From Burkholderiaceae bacterium 16 (lineage in GTDB: Bacteria; Pseudomonadota; Gammaproteobacteria; Burkholderiales; Burkholderiaceae): a stretch of DNA of 64,000 nt. Position numbers and translations under genes: made by a program. The stretch is from assembly GCA_000955785.1 (NCBI GenBank), contig JYOD01000111.1, positions 1-64,000 of the forward strand. The letters are read 5' to 3'. The notes below the pieces were generated by a model. That model was not told the origin of the DNA and searched no databases. It saw only the letters and a list, made by a program, of their open reading frames with translations. Each line of letters opens with the position of its first letter. Position 1 is the stretch's first letter. Positions 51,331-61,300 of the stretch are shown here, piece after piece.

Positions 51331-51965
51331 GCAATGAGCCTGGTGGCACTCCCGTTGTCTACGTGGTGGACGACGACGATTCCATGCGGGCGGCGCTCAG
51401 CATGCTGCTGCGTTCCGTCGGCCTGCATGTCGAGGCCTTCGCCTCGGCGCAGGAATTCCTCGCGCACAAGCAGGTCGACGCGCCGAGTTGCCTGGTGCTG
51501 GACGTACGCCTGAAGGGCCAGAGCGGCCTGGCGGTTCAGGAACAGATTACCGCGGACGGCATGCCCATCCCCATTGTCTTCATGAGCGCGCACGGCGATG
51601 TCGCCATGACCGCGAAGGCCATGAAAGCGGGTGCCACCGATTTCCTGGCCAAGCCATTCCGCGACCAGGACATGCTGGATGCGGTCAGCAGCGCGCTGGC
51701 GCGCGACGAAGCACGCCGTACCTCCGTCCAGTCTGGCGCAGACCTGCGCCGCCGCTATCAATTCCTGACGCCGCGCGAGCGCGAAGTAATGGCGCTGGTA
51801 GTACGGGGCCTGATGAACAAGCAGATAGCCGCTGAGATGAACCTGAGCGAGATCACAGTAAAACTCCACCGCAGCCAGGCCATGAAGAAAATGGGATCCA
51901 GGTCGCTGGCGGACCTCGTGCTCAAGGCCGAAGCGCTTGGCGTGGTCTCCGGCGCGCTCTCCTGA
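51327..51965 (+). CDS. FixJ-family response regulator
   Basis: This 212-residue regulator has a receiver domain (VVYVVDDDDSMRAALSMLLR, aspartate in CLVLDVRLKGQSG, FMSAHGD, lysine in FLAKPFRDQDML) and a LuxR-type helix-turn-helix (LTPREREVMALVVRGLMNKQ, then EITVKLHRSQAMKKM). The receiver FMSAHGDVAMTAKAMKAGA and the linker are typical FixJ/TodT/StyR features. It is coupled to the kinase gene by ATGA overlap and is surely its partner. The target genes are not evident from the window. Confidence 0.92.
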   Translation: MSNEPGGTPVVYVVDDDDSMRAALSMLLRSVGLHVEAFASAQEFLAHKQVDAPSCLVLDVRLKGQSGLAVQEQITADGMPIPIVFMSAHGDVAMTAKAMKAGATDFLAKPFRDQDMLDAVSSALARDEARRTSVQSGADLRRRYQFLTPREREVMALVVRGLMNKQIAAEMNLSEITVKLHRSQAMKKMGSRSLADLVLKAEALGVVSGALS

Positions 51966-52010
51966 AGCGCGCCTCCAGCCAGCGCGCCTATCGCTGGCAC
52001 TGGCACGCTG

Positions 52011-52211
52011 TCAAAGCGGCGCCCACAACGCGACGACCGCAGCCATCGCGCAACTGGCGGCACACATGCCAAGCCACGCTGCCGTCAACAGGACATGCCT
52101 GCGGCTGCCGGGGCACGGCGGTGTTGAATCTCCGGGAACACCGGAGACGAACCTCGTCTCCGCCGCTGCGCCGACGCGCGTGGGCTCAAGCATCAGAGCA
52201 ACGTTGTTCAT
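52011..52211 (-). CDS. Small protein with one C-terminal membrane helix
   Basis: This 66-residue protein starts MNNVALMLEPTRVGAAAETR and ends with a hydrophobic segment (HVLLTAAWLGMCAASCAMAA and VVALWAPL), so it would be tail-anchored. ATG 52211 has a strong GGAGG 6-9 bp upstream, the main reason to call it. No family is recognised. It lies downstream of and convergent with the FixJ-type regulator gene, and upstream reads the FDPYT protein gene on the same strand, so the two small genes may form a transcription unit. Confidence 0.5.
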   Translation of the reverse strand: MNNVALMLEPTRVGAAAETRFVSGVPGDSTPPCPGSRRHVLLTAAWLGMCAASCAMAAVVALWAPL

Positions 52212-52282
52212 CACGAACCTCCGTGGGTGGTATTGCCGCCAGGAAACAAGGGCTGCCCGCGCGGTGATGGGCAGCCTTGGTA

Positions 52283-52549
52283 TCAGCCTTGCGCCGCGCC
52301 GTCGAACGGGCGGGACGTCCCTTCCAGGCGGGCACCCTCGGTATAGGGGTCGAACTTGCGGTCAGTCTGACCGCTGCGCGCACCACCGGTGAAGGAGTCG
52401 CGCTTGCTCTTAACGTTGACGTCGTAGCCGTACCGGTCTGCGCTGTCGGGGCTGGTACGCGGGTCGTCAGCATGGGCCAGGCTGGTGGACAGGATGCTCG
52501 CGCCGATGAGGCCGGCGATGGCAAGGCGGAGTTGGGTGCGTGTGGTCAT
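52283..52549 (-). CDS. Secreted small protein with an FDPYTEGA motif
   Basis: This 88-residue precursor has a signal peptide (LRLAIAGLIGASILSTSLAHA) with cleavage after AHA. The mature part includes DSFTGGARSG, then KFDPYTEGAR and a shorter FDGAAQG, so it carries three degenerate repeats of the same type as the three clear ones in the protein at 13610-13900. No cysteine is present. The function is unknown; secretion and repeats suggest a periplasmic or surface role. It sits next to a two-component system that may regulate it, which is inference from position only. Confidence 0.75.
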   Translation of the reverse strand: MTTRTQLRLAIAGLIGASILSTSLAHADDPRTSPDSADRYGYDVNVKSKRDSFTGGARSGQTDRKFDPYTEGARLEGTSRPFDGAAQG

Positions 52550-53124
52550 GATTTACTCGGGTCTGTGGTCGATGGGCCGGTACTGATCTCCGGCAAGCAG
52601 AACATGGCGTTGCGGATCGCGCCTTGCTCCGTGGAACTGCACGGTCCGGGTGCGATGCATGCCTTGCTATCGGGATCGTCGAGCGGGCTCGATTTCCCTA
52701 GCTCAAAGCATAGGTGCGACGGTGCGCGCGCGCCTCTATGCGTGGGTTGGCTTTTGCTAGCGCATCAGCTAGCTCCAAGTCATACCTTGGTTTAGGTGGC
52801 GCTGCCTGAAAGCGCCATGCCCATGCCCTGCCGGGATACGTGGGGACAGGCCCGCCGATGCCGCGATACACCGGGGTATGAAGCGGTCAAACCAACTGGC
52901 GCGGTGGGCTACCGTTTGTAGGTCTGGCGATGCCCGGGGTGGCGATCTACCTTGAAGGCGTCGCTCCTACCACGACTTTCCCCCGGCCACTAGCCCGCTG
53001 GCCCTACGGCGAAGCTGCGGTGCTGAACGATGGAAGTGGGCTTCCCCCGCTCTCCCGGACACATCAGATGCTCAAAGCGCGACGCGCCAGGGACAGCCCC
53101 ACAGCCACCGGCAAGAATCGATCG
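52550..53124. other. Stretch without a recognisable gene
   Basis: About 575 bp. It holds two short inverted repeats, GCTAGC at about 52755-52772 and GGCGCT/AGCGCC at 52798-52815, the latter inside a possible promoter region of neither neighbour. No coding sequence with family-like text was seen. Confidence 0.4.
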
Positions 53125-53637
53125 TCAGCTTACCCAAGGCCCGGTGCGCCGCATCGGCCATGCCGCCGCAAGGAATGCAGTGAACAGGCATAACGCGGTC
53201 CGAATGGCGGCGCGCGGGTCGATGAAGCATGCAAGCACTTGTTCGCTACGGCCTTCCCCATACAGGCACCAGGCGCAGAAGTGCTCGCAGTTATTGGTCA
53301 GTACCCTGTAGCGATTCTCGCCTAACCGCGAGCGTGCACGCCGCACGGCGGCTTCGTGCCTGACATACACCGGATCAGCACTTGGTTCGATCAAGACTTC
53401 GTATCCGGCGGCGAAGCGCGTGAGGCTGACTTCCTCGACCGGGCCGCGACGCAACGACCCGGCAAGTCCAGCGTAATGCACAACTTTGCCGTCGCCTACA
53501 TAGATGCCATGGTGGCTGTAGCCGTGGCGCGGAGTGACGAGATGAGCACCTAGCGGCGGTTCCGTGCCGGCATCTGGATAGTGTCGTGTCAGGAGCGCCT
53601 TGGCAGTGCGACCTTGGTCGGAGGTTGGCTGGCCCAT
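53125..53637 (-). CDS. LRAT-domain (lecithin retinol acyltransferase-like) protein
   Basis: This 170-residue protein shows the LRAT/NlpC-P60 circular-permuted fold: the catalytic histidine in HGYSHHGIYVGDGKVVHYAG and the nucleophile cysteine in NNCEHFCAWCLYG, with a C-terminal hydrophobic segment (ALCLFTAFLAAAW). In eukaryotes LRAT proteins transfer acyl chains from phospholipid; bacterial members are uncharacterised and could be thiol amidases or lipid acyltransferases. ATG 53637 begins MGQPTSDQGRTAKALL. It is isolated, with no operon partner, in a region of gene fragments. Confidence 0.82.
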   Translation of the reverse strand: MGQPTSDQGRTAKALLTRHYPDAGTEPPLGAHLVTPRHGYSHHGIYVGDGKVVHYAGLAGSLRRGPVEEVSLTRFAAGYEVLIEPSADPVYVRHEAAVRRARSRLGENRYRVLTNNCEHFCAWCLYGEGRSEQVLACFIDPRAAIRTALCLFTAFLAAAWPMRRTGPWVS

Positions 53638-53829
53638 CTTTGAATGTCCACGCAGTCAGGTGAGTTTGACTGAAGCCTAAGCCCGGCAATGCATTAATGA
53701 CAATTAAACATTCTTGTGATGAACATAAGTTTTTATTTATGCAATGCCTTTTGCTACTGGATCTGGGATGGACCATTGGCGGTGCCCGGTACTCCACTGC
53801 GTATCCACATCGAGGTGCGCGGTCCGCGA

Positions 53830-53995
53830 TGGAACAGCGAGCCTGGCAAGGCAGTGAGTTGGCGCATTGGTCTGCCTGGGCGAGCCCTTCGCGATCGCCG
53901 GCCTCTGGCGCGCGTGGCCGGACAGCGCGGTGTCCTTCACGAGGCCAACGCTCAACGCCGACAATCACCCACGCGCTCATGCGCTCATGCGCTGA
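53830..53995 (+). pseudogene. SRAP-family protein, C-terminal fragment with a frameshift
   Basis: The plus strand reads WNSEPGKAVSWRIGLPG in one frame, then, after one extra base (GGG for GG at about 53880), GEPFAIAGLWRAWPDSAVSF and TRPTLNADNHPRAHALM. These are the central and distal parts of the SRAP domain (I-x-G-L-W-R-A-W, then L-T-x-x-A-N). Upstream and downstream sequences are degenerate, although WENFL at about 54030 could continue it. Together with the N-terminal part at 442-693 it would make most of one gene. Confidence 0.7.
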
Positions 53996-54144
53996 CCGGC
54001 CGACACCTGCGACGGCGTCCACACCCAGAGGGCCTGGGAGAACTTCCTGACGAGCGGCACCCCCAGGCGCTGGACGAAACGTTGCCCCGAAGCACTGATC
54101 CAGCCGCGAGCCGATAATCTCGGCGGTTCAAGCCATAAACGGGG

Positions 54145-54211
54145 GTGACTCCAGTTTCATGTAATAGCCGTCCGACCTCCTGCCGGCTACCATCAAGAAT
54201 CAAGACCGGGT
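54145..54211 (+). repeat. Dispersed repeat, copy C
   Basis: GGTGACTCCAGTTTCATGTA, then ATAGCCGTCC and CGGCTACCATCAAGA match the repeat core. It starts about 150 bp after the SRAP fragment and ends about 130 bp before the MEKHLA gene. Confidence 0.6.
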
Positions 54212-54344
54212 AGCAGGCAACTCGGCTCCAGATAAACTTTCTCAAGGGTCTAGCTGCCGATTCTCCGGTTTCCCGAGGTGAATTGAAGCGAGGGTCACCA
54301 CAGCAGATGCAGTATCGTAAGCGTTATGGTCTTACAAAGCCCCC

Positions 54345-54827
54345 ATGATTTCCGTTGCAATGTCTCAGATAGTCCCACTCCACAGCAACCCGGCGTTCTA
54401 CGAACTCCTCGCCGACAGCTACGCCCGGCTGCTCCGTCAACCGCTGGTTCCTCAGGGTATGCCGGTGTCCGAGGCTACCAAATGGCTCTATGAGTGCGCC
54501 CCGTTCGCGGTGCTCGCGCACAATACCGATCCCGACCCGCTCTTTATCTACGGCAATAAGGCCGCTCAGCGCCGCTTCGAATATAGCTGGGATGAAATCA
54601 CCCGCTTGCCGTCGAGGCTCTCAGCCGAGCCCCAGAATCGCGAGGACCGGCAGCAGTTCCTCGCGCGTGTGCAACAGATCGGCTACGAAGCTGGCTACAG
54701 GGGCGTGCGCATCACCAAGTCAGGCCAGCGCTTCATGATCGAAGAGGCCACGCTGTGGCAACTCCTGGACACGGATGGGAGGGGGCACGGCCAGGCGGTC
54801 GTCATCCCGCGCACGCGGGACATCTGA
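54345..54827 (+). CDS. MEKHLA-domain protein (PAS-like sensor domain)
   Basis: This 160-residue protein matches the MEKHLA domain, a PAS-related module: YECAPFAVLAHNTDPDPLFI, then YGNKAAQRRFEYSWDEITRL and PSRLSAEPQNREDRQQFLAR with RITKSGQRFMIEEATLWQLL. In plants the domain ends HD-ZIP III regulators; stand-alone bacterial members have no established function. Two possible starts are ATG 54345 and ATG 54360, neither with a good ribosome-binding site. It lies about 500 bp upstream of the giant kinase and reads in the same direction. Confidence 0.82.
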   Translation: MISVAMSQIVPLHSNPAFYELLADSYARLLRQPLVPQGMPVSEATKWLYECAPFAVLAHNTDPDPLFIYGNKAAQRRFEYSWDEITRLPSRLSAEPQNREDRQQFLARVQQIGYEAGYRGVRITKSGQRFMIEEATLWQLLDTDGRGHGQAVVIPRTRDI

Positions 54828-55341
54828 CCGGCATTCCGGCTGATTCTGTGTCGGACCTAAAGGTCAAACAGGTAAAGGAGGTTACCCTGGCGAACTTCCG
54901 CAATAGCTGGCACAAGGCATGAAAAGCACCATTTGTGGACGCGCCGCACCATTGTTGCGCAATCCAATCTTGGCATCACCACCGCACTAATAATGATGCT
55001 TGTTGGAGTAGGATGCCGCTATCAGAATAGCGGCTGTCACGTAATCCTGACGAGAACTGGCATCGCAATCGACACGCAGCTCAGGGCGAAAAAGATGTGC
55101 ATTGTAGAGAACCCGGTTGGGCCAACCAGCATGAGTGTACTTGGATGGCTCACATCGTATTCTCTGATGCTCGTTTCTCCAGCAGTAACGAGTCGATCGC
55201 AGTTGCTCGATCATCGCCAGCCAGCCTGGCCGCGCGCAACCTTCGAGCGCTTTCGTGGGCCACAATGACGACCTCACTCATGTAGGTGTCATAGGCCGGC
55301 CGCTCACCACTCGGGCAAGGACTAGAATCGACCAGCATTCC
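54828..55341. other. Stretch before the giant kinase gene, no gene called
   Basis: About 510 bp. The last 90 bp are in frame with the kinase gene, which could start earlier at 55255 (MGHNDDLTHV), and the kinase N-lobe that should precede is not found in any frame. Otherwise nothing is recognised. Confidence 0.4.
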
Positions 55342-58300
55342 ATGAACTCGATTGAACTCGATGCGGTTCACGCCCCGTGGCTCCACGAGCGCGTCCGAAT
55401 GGCCCTTGCTCCCGAAGATGACGGCTGCAAGCCCCTCGAGCGTCTCCTCGATGCACCGATGGACTCGGGGACCTTCCTGCGCCTCGCTATTGGCATCGCG
55501 TCGGCCTTGGGCGAAGTCCACCAGGGTGGGCTCGTGCACAAGGACGTCAAGCCGGCCAACATCCTGGTGAATCCCGACAGTGGTGAAGTTCGGCTCACGG
55601 GTTTCGGCCTCGCCTCGCGGCTTGCGCGAGAGCGTCAACGATCCGAGCCGCCCGAGTCCATCGCCGGTACGCTCGCCTACATGGCGCCTGAGCAGACCGG
55701 GCGCATGAATCGTTCGGTCGACTCCCGCAGCGATCTCTACGCGTTCGGCGTGACGCTCTACCGGATGCTCACGGGAAGTCTGCCCTTCGCCGCCGCCGAT
55801 CCGATGGAATGGGTACACTGCCACATCGCGAGAGAGGCGGTGCCACCGCAAGAGCGCGTGGACCACCTGGCGCCAGTCCTCTCAGCGATCGTGATGAAGC
55901 TGCTCGCCAAAACGGCGGAGGAGCGCTATCAGACCGCAGCAGGCGTTGAAGCGGACCTGCTGCGCTGCCTTGCGCAATGGGAAAGCGAGCGACGCATCGG
56001 CGAATTCCCGCTCGGCGAGCGCGACATGCCGGACCAGTTGATGATTCCGGAGAAGCTGTACGGGAGATCGCGTGAGGTCGAGACCTTGGTCGCCGCCTTC
56101 GAACGCATCATCGAAAACGGGGCGCCTGAGCTGGTGCTGGTCTCGGGATATTCCGGCATCGGCAAGTCCGCCATCGTCAACGAGCTGCACCAGGCGCCGC
56201 TACCGTCGCGCGGGCTTTTCGCGGCGGGCAAGTTCGACCAGTACAAACGCGACATTCCATATTCGACGCTGGCGCAAGCCATTCGGAGTCTGTTACGGCC
56301 GCTGCTTGGCAAAAGCGAGGCGGAACTGGAACCCTGGCGTGACGCGCTTCGCGAAGCGCTGGGATCGAATGCGGGACTTGTCGTGGATCTCGTTCCCGAA
56401 GTGGCGCTCATCATCGGAGCGTCGCCGCCAGTCCCGGAGTTGCCTCCGCAAGACGCGCAACGCCGGGTTCAGCTGGTGCTCAGTCGGTTTATCGGCGTTT
56501 TCGCCCGGCCAGAGCATCCACTGGCGCTCTTCCTCGATGACTTGCAATGGATCGACGCGGCGACGCTCGACCTGCTGGAGGACCTGTTGACCCGGTCCCG
56601 TCCGCAGAACCTCATGCTGATCGGCGCCTATCGCGACAACGAAGTCAATGCCGTGCATCCGCTGACGCGCAAGCTCGATGCCATCAAGGCCGCCGGCGGA
56701 GCGTTGGCGGAGATCAAGTTGGCGCCGCTTGCCCAGGAGCATCTTGAACAGTTGATCGCGGACGCGCTTCGCTGCGGGCCAGAGCGTGCCACTCCGCTCG
56801 CGCAACTGGTGCTGGACAAGACCGCCGGCAATCCATTTTTCGCCATTCAGTTCATTGCTTCGCTCGCCGAAGAGGGAATGCTTACCTTCGATCACGATGC
56901 GGCGCGCTGGTCCTGGGACCTCGCTCGCATCCATATGAAGGGTTATACCGACAATGTGGTGGAGCTCATGGTCGGCAAGCTGAATCGCCTGCCCATCGGA
57001 ACACAGCAAGTGCTGCAAACGCTTGCATGCATGGGTAACGACGCGGAACTCGTCCTGCTGGAGACGGTATGCCAGCGGCCGAGAGGCGGATTCCAGAAAC
57101 GGCTCCGGGAAGCAATTCGAGCAGGTCTCATTTCCTGCACGGAAGATTCCTGCAGCTTTGTCCACGACCGGGTTCAGGAGGCGGCGTACTCCCTGATCCC
57201 GGAAGATGCGCGCGCACAGATCCATCTCCGGATAGGCAGGTTGCTCGCGACCTGCTTGCCGCCGGAAAAGCTGCCGGAGATGATCTTCGAGATCGTCAAC
57301 CAGCTTAACCGCGGGGCACCCCTCATCACGTCACAGGACGAGCGCGAGAAGCTCGCCGAGCTGAACCTGATTGCCGGCAAGCGCGCGAAGGCCTCGTCTG
57401 CCTACGCCTCTGCGCTTACGTATCTCAGCGCCGGCGCGGCGCTGATAGCGGAGGATTCGTGGGAGCACCGACAGGCGCTTGCCTTCGCCCTGGAACTGCA
57501 TAGGGCCGACTGCGAGCTCTGGACGGGCGCACTTCCGTCCGCGGAGGAACGTCTCGCGGCGCTTGCAACGCGCGCTGCCGACACGGTCCAACGTGCGGCC
57601 GTCGCGAGCCGGCGCGTGGACCTATACACGATGCTCGGGGCTAGCGACCGCGCGGTCGCTGTCGGTTTGGAATACCTCCGGCATGTGGGCATCGATTGGG
57701 CAGCGCATCCCACCCAACTGGAAGCGTGTCGCGAATACGATCGGATCTGGATGCTGGTGGGAAGGCGGGCGATCGAGGATCTCATCGACCTGCCGCTGAT
57801 GAAGGATCCGGAGTCTCTGGCTACGCTCGACGTGCTCACCACCCTTGGAGCACCGACGTTATACACCGACGAAAATTTGTACGCGCTCACCATCTGCAGG
57901 GCGGTCAATCTCAGCCTGGAGCGTGGCAACAGCGATGCCGCACCTGCGCATTACGTCTCGGTCGGGCTTATCGCCGGCAACCGCTTCGGCCATTACGACG
58001 CAGGTTATCGACTCGGAAAGATGGCCTGCGATCTGACCGAACGCCGCGGATTGAGGCGCTTGGAAGGAAAGACCTATCTGGTCTTCGCGCTCGTGGTCCC
58101 CTGGACACGACCGCTCCGGGAGAGTGTCGACCCGGCTCGACGTGCCTTTCAGATGGCGAACGAACAAGGCGACCCGACGTTTGCTGCATACGCCTGCCGC
58201 AATATCAGTTCCAATCTTCTCGCTTCGGGTGTTCCACTCGATCGGGTTGAGCGTGAAGCCGAGCACGGATTGGAGTTTGCCCGCACGGTGCGTTTTGGAT

Positions 58301-61300
58301 TCGCTGCCGACATGATCTCCGCCCCGCTCGCGCTCGTGCGCACGCTCCGTGGCGAAACCGCGAAATTCGGCTCGCTCGAGGTTGGCCCCACGCAGCGCTC
58401 GTTCGAGGCGCGCCTCACCGGTCACCCGGCTCTGGCCTTGCCTGAATGTTTCTACTGGATCCGGAAGCTGCAGGCGGGCTTCTTCGCTGGCGACTACGCA
58501 TCGGCTGTCGATGCCGCTGGAAAGGCGGAAAGATGCTTTTCGGCATCAGCGTCGCTTTCGGTCATGCTGTTGGAGAGGGCGGAATACCATCTCTATGCCG
58601 CCCTCTCTCGGGCCGCCTGCTGCGAGCCCATGGGTCCCGATCCGTATGCGAAGCATCGAGACGCGCTGTCGGCACATCACCGACAACTCCGGGCATGGGC
58701 GAGGAACTGCCCTCAGAACTTCGAGGATCGTGCGGCGTTGGTCGCCGCGGAGATTGCGCGCATCGAGGGGCGCCTGCCCGAGGCAATGGATCTGTACGAG
58801 CGAGCCATTCGCTCTGCGCGTTCGAATGGCTTCGTTCAAAATGAGGCGCTGTCCTGCGAACTGGCTGCCCGCTGCTACGCGGCGCGCGGCCTTGAGGAGA
58901 TTGCGCATCTCTACCTGGGAAACGCACGACGTGCCTATCTGCGGTGGGGAGCCCATGGGAAGGTGCGGCAACTCGATCAGCTCTATCCGGGGCTAAGGCA
59001 AGACGGGCAGGACGATCGTACCCCGGGCCCCGCGGGCACGATCGACTCGCCGGTTGACGATCTGGATCTCGCCACTGTGATCAAAGTGTCGCAGGCAGTG
59101 TCGAGCGAGATCGTGCCGGAAAAGCTCATCGAAACGCTGTTGCTTACGGCCATCGAGCACGCCGGCGCGGAACGTGGGCTGCTGATTCTCCCGCATGACA
59201 GCGAATTTCTGATCCAGGCGGAAGCGAAGACTTGCGGCAAAGCTGTGACGGTCAGCCTGCGAGAGACGCCAGCTTCTGCGGACACGCTTCCCGAGTCGGT
59301 GGTCCGATATGCCGCGCGTACTCAGGAGTGCGTGATTCTCGACGATACTTCAGTCCCGAGTCCGCATTCCACCGATCAGTACATTGGTGCGCAGGGCGTC
59401 CGGTCTGTACTCTGCCTGCCGTTGATGAAGCAGGGTGCGCTGGTTGCGCTGCTGTACCTGGAAAACAGGCTTGCTCCAGGCGTTTTTACGCCCGGCAGGA
59501 TTTCTGTCCTGAAGGTGCTTGCTTCCCAGGCGGCGATTTCGCTCGAAAACAGCAGCCTGTACCGCGAGCTCCAGAAGCGGGAGGCGGAGATCCGCCGCCT
59601 GGTCGACGCTAACATTGTCGGGATCCTGATCTGGGACCGGGAGGGTCGGATTCTCGAGGCCAATGACGCATTTCTGCGCATTGTCGGGTACATGCGCCAG
59701 GATATTGTGACGAGTCGGTTGCGGTGGACCGACCTGACCCCTCCCGAATCACTCGCCCACGAACTTGAACAAGTCTTGCCGCAGTTCCAGTTGACCGGCA
59801 GCGTGCAACCCTTCGAAAAGGAGTATCTCCATAAGGATGGTCACCGCGTTCCCGTGCTGGTCGGGGCGGCTGCTTTCGACGACGAACGCAGGCGTGGCGT
59901 GGCCTTTGTCGTCGACATGACCGAGCGTAAGCAAGCGGAGCAAGAGCTGCGGCGCAGCCGCCATTACCTGGCGGAGGCGCAAAAAGTCAGCCACACCGGA
60001 AGCTGGGCATGGAGCCCCGCCTCGAACGCCATCCTGTACTGGTCGGAGGAGTGCTATCGCATTCTCGGCTACGACCCGGCGCAGGGGATTCCTTCATTCG
60101 AGTCCTCCCTGGAACGCATCCATCCCGAGGACCGGCCTGGTTTCCTGGAAAAGCTGGACCGATATGTACGCGACGGCGTGGAGTTCGAAGTCGGGTACCG
60201 CCTGCTCTTGCCAGACGGCAAGATGCGCTACGTCCGCATCCTGGCGCATCCCGTGCTGGCAGCCTCCGGCGACCTGGTCGAATACATCGGCACCGTCATA
60301 GACGTCACGGAGCAGAAGCGCGCGGAGGAGGAGCGCGAGGAACACCTATGGTTCCTTGAGTGCATGGACCGCATCAACCGCGCCATGCAGCGAACGAATG
60401 ACGTCGAGGGCATGACGCGCGGCGTGCTCGAGGAGGCGTTGGCGATCTTCGATTGCGATCGGGCCTGGCTGGTATATCCCTGTGATCCCGATGCGCCGGC
60501 GTGTCGCGCGGTGATGGAGCACACCCATCCTGACTATCCGGGCGCCTTCGCGCTCGACCAGGAGCTGCCGGTGGACGCCCGGGGAGCCGAATTCCTGCGT
60601 GACATGCTGCACGCCCCAGGAGCGGTGGTAGATCCAGGCATCCCGCCGGAGATTCGTGACCGATTCAACATCCTGTCGATGATCGCGATCGCGGTTCGCC
60701 CCAAGGGCGACCGGCCGTACTTGTTCGGGTTGCACCAGTGCTCGCACTTGCGCTCCTGGACAACCGTGGAGCGGCGGCTGTTCGAGGAGATTGCCAGACG
60801 CCTGGAAGATGCGTTGACGAGCGCGCTCGCGCACCGCAACCTGCTCGCGAGCGAGGACGCGCTGCGCACAAGCGAAGAACGCTTCCGAACCCTGGTCGAC
60901 CACGCGACGGATGCCATTTTCATGTACGACCAGGAAGGCATCGTGCTCGACGTGAACGGACAGGCGTGCGAGTCGCTGGGTTACACGCGCGAAGAACTCA
61001 TCGGCATGCACACCTGTCAGTTCGACCGCGACATCACACCGGAAAAGGTCCAGTGGCTTAAGCAGCGGCTGCAGGAAGTCGGAAGTGTGACGTTCAACGG
61101 CCGCCGCCGGCGAAAAGACGGAAGTCTCTTTCCCGTCGAGGTGCGGGCACGCGCGTTCAATCGCGGTGGGCGGCTCTTCGCCATCGCGCTCGCCAGCGAC
61201 ATCACCGAGCGCAGGCGCCGCGAGCAGCGCCTGCTCGCGGAATTCGGCGTCACGCAGACGTTGTCGGAAGCGGGCTCGATCGAGGAGGCGGCACCGCGCA

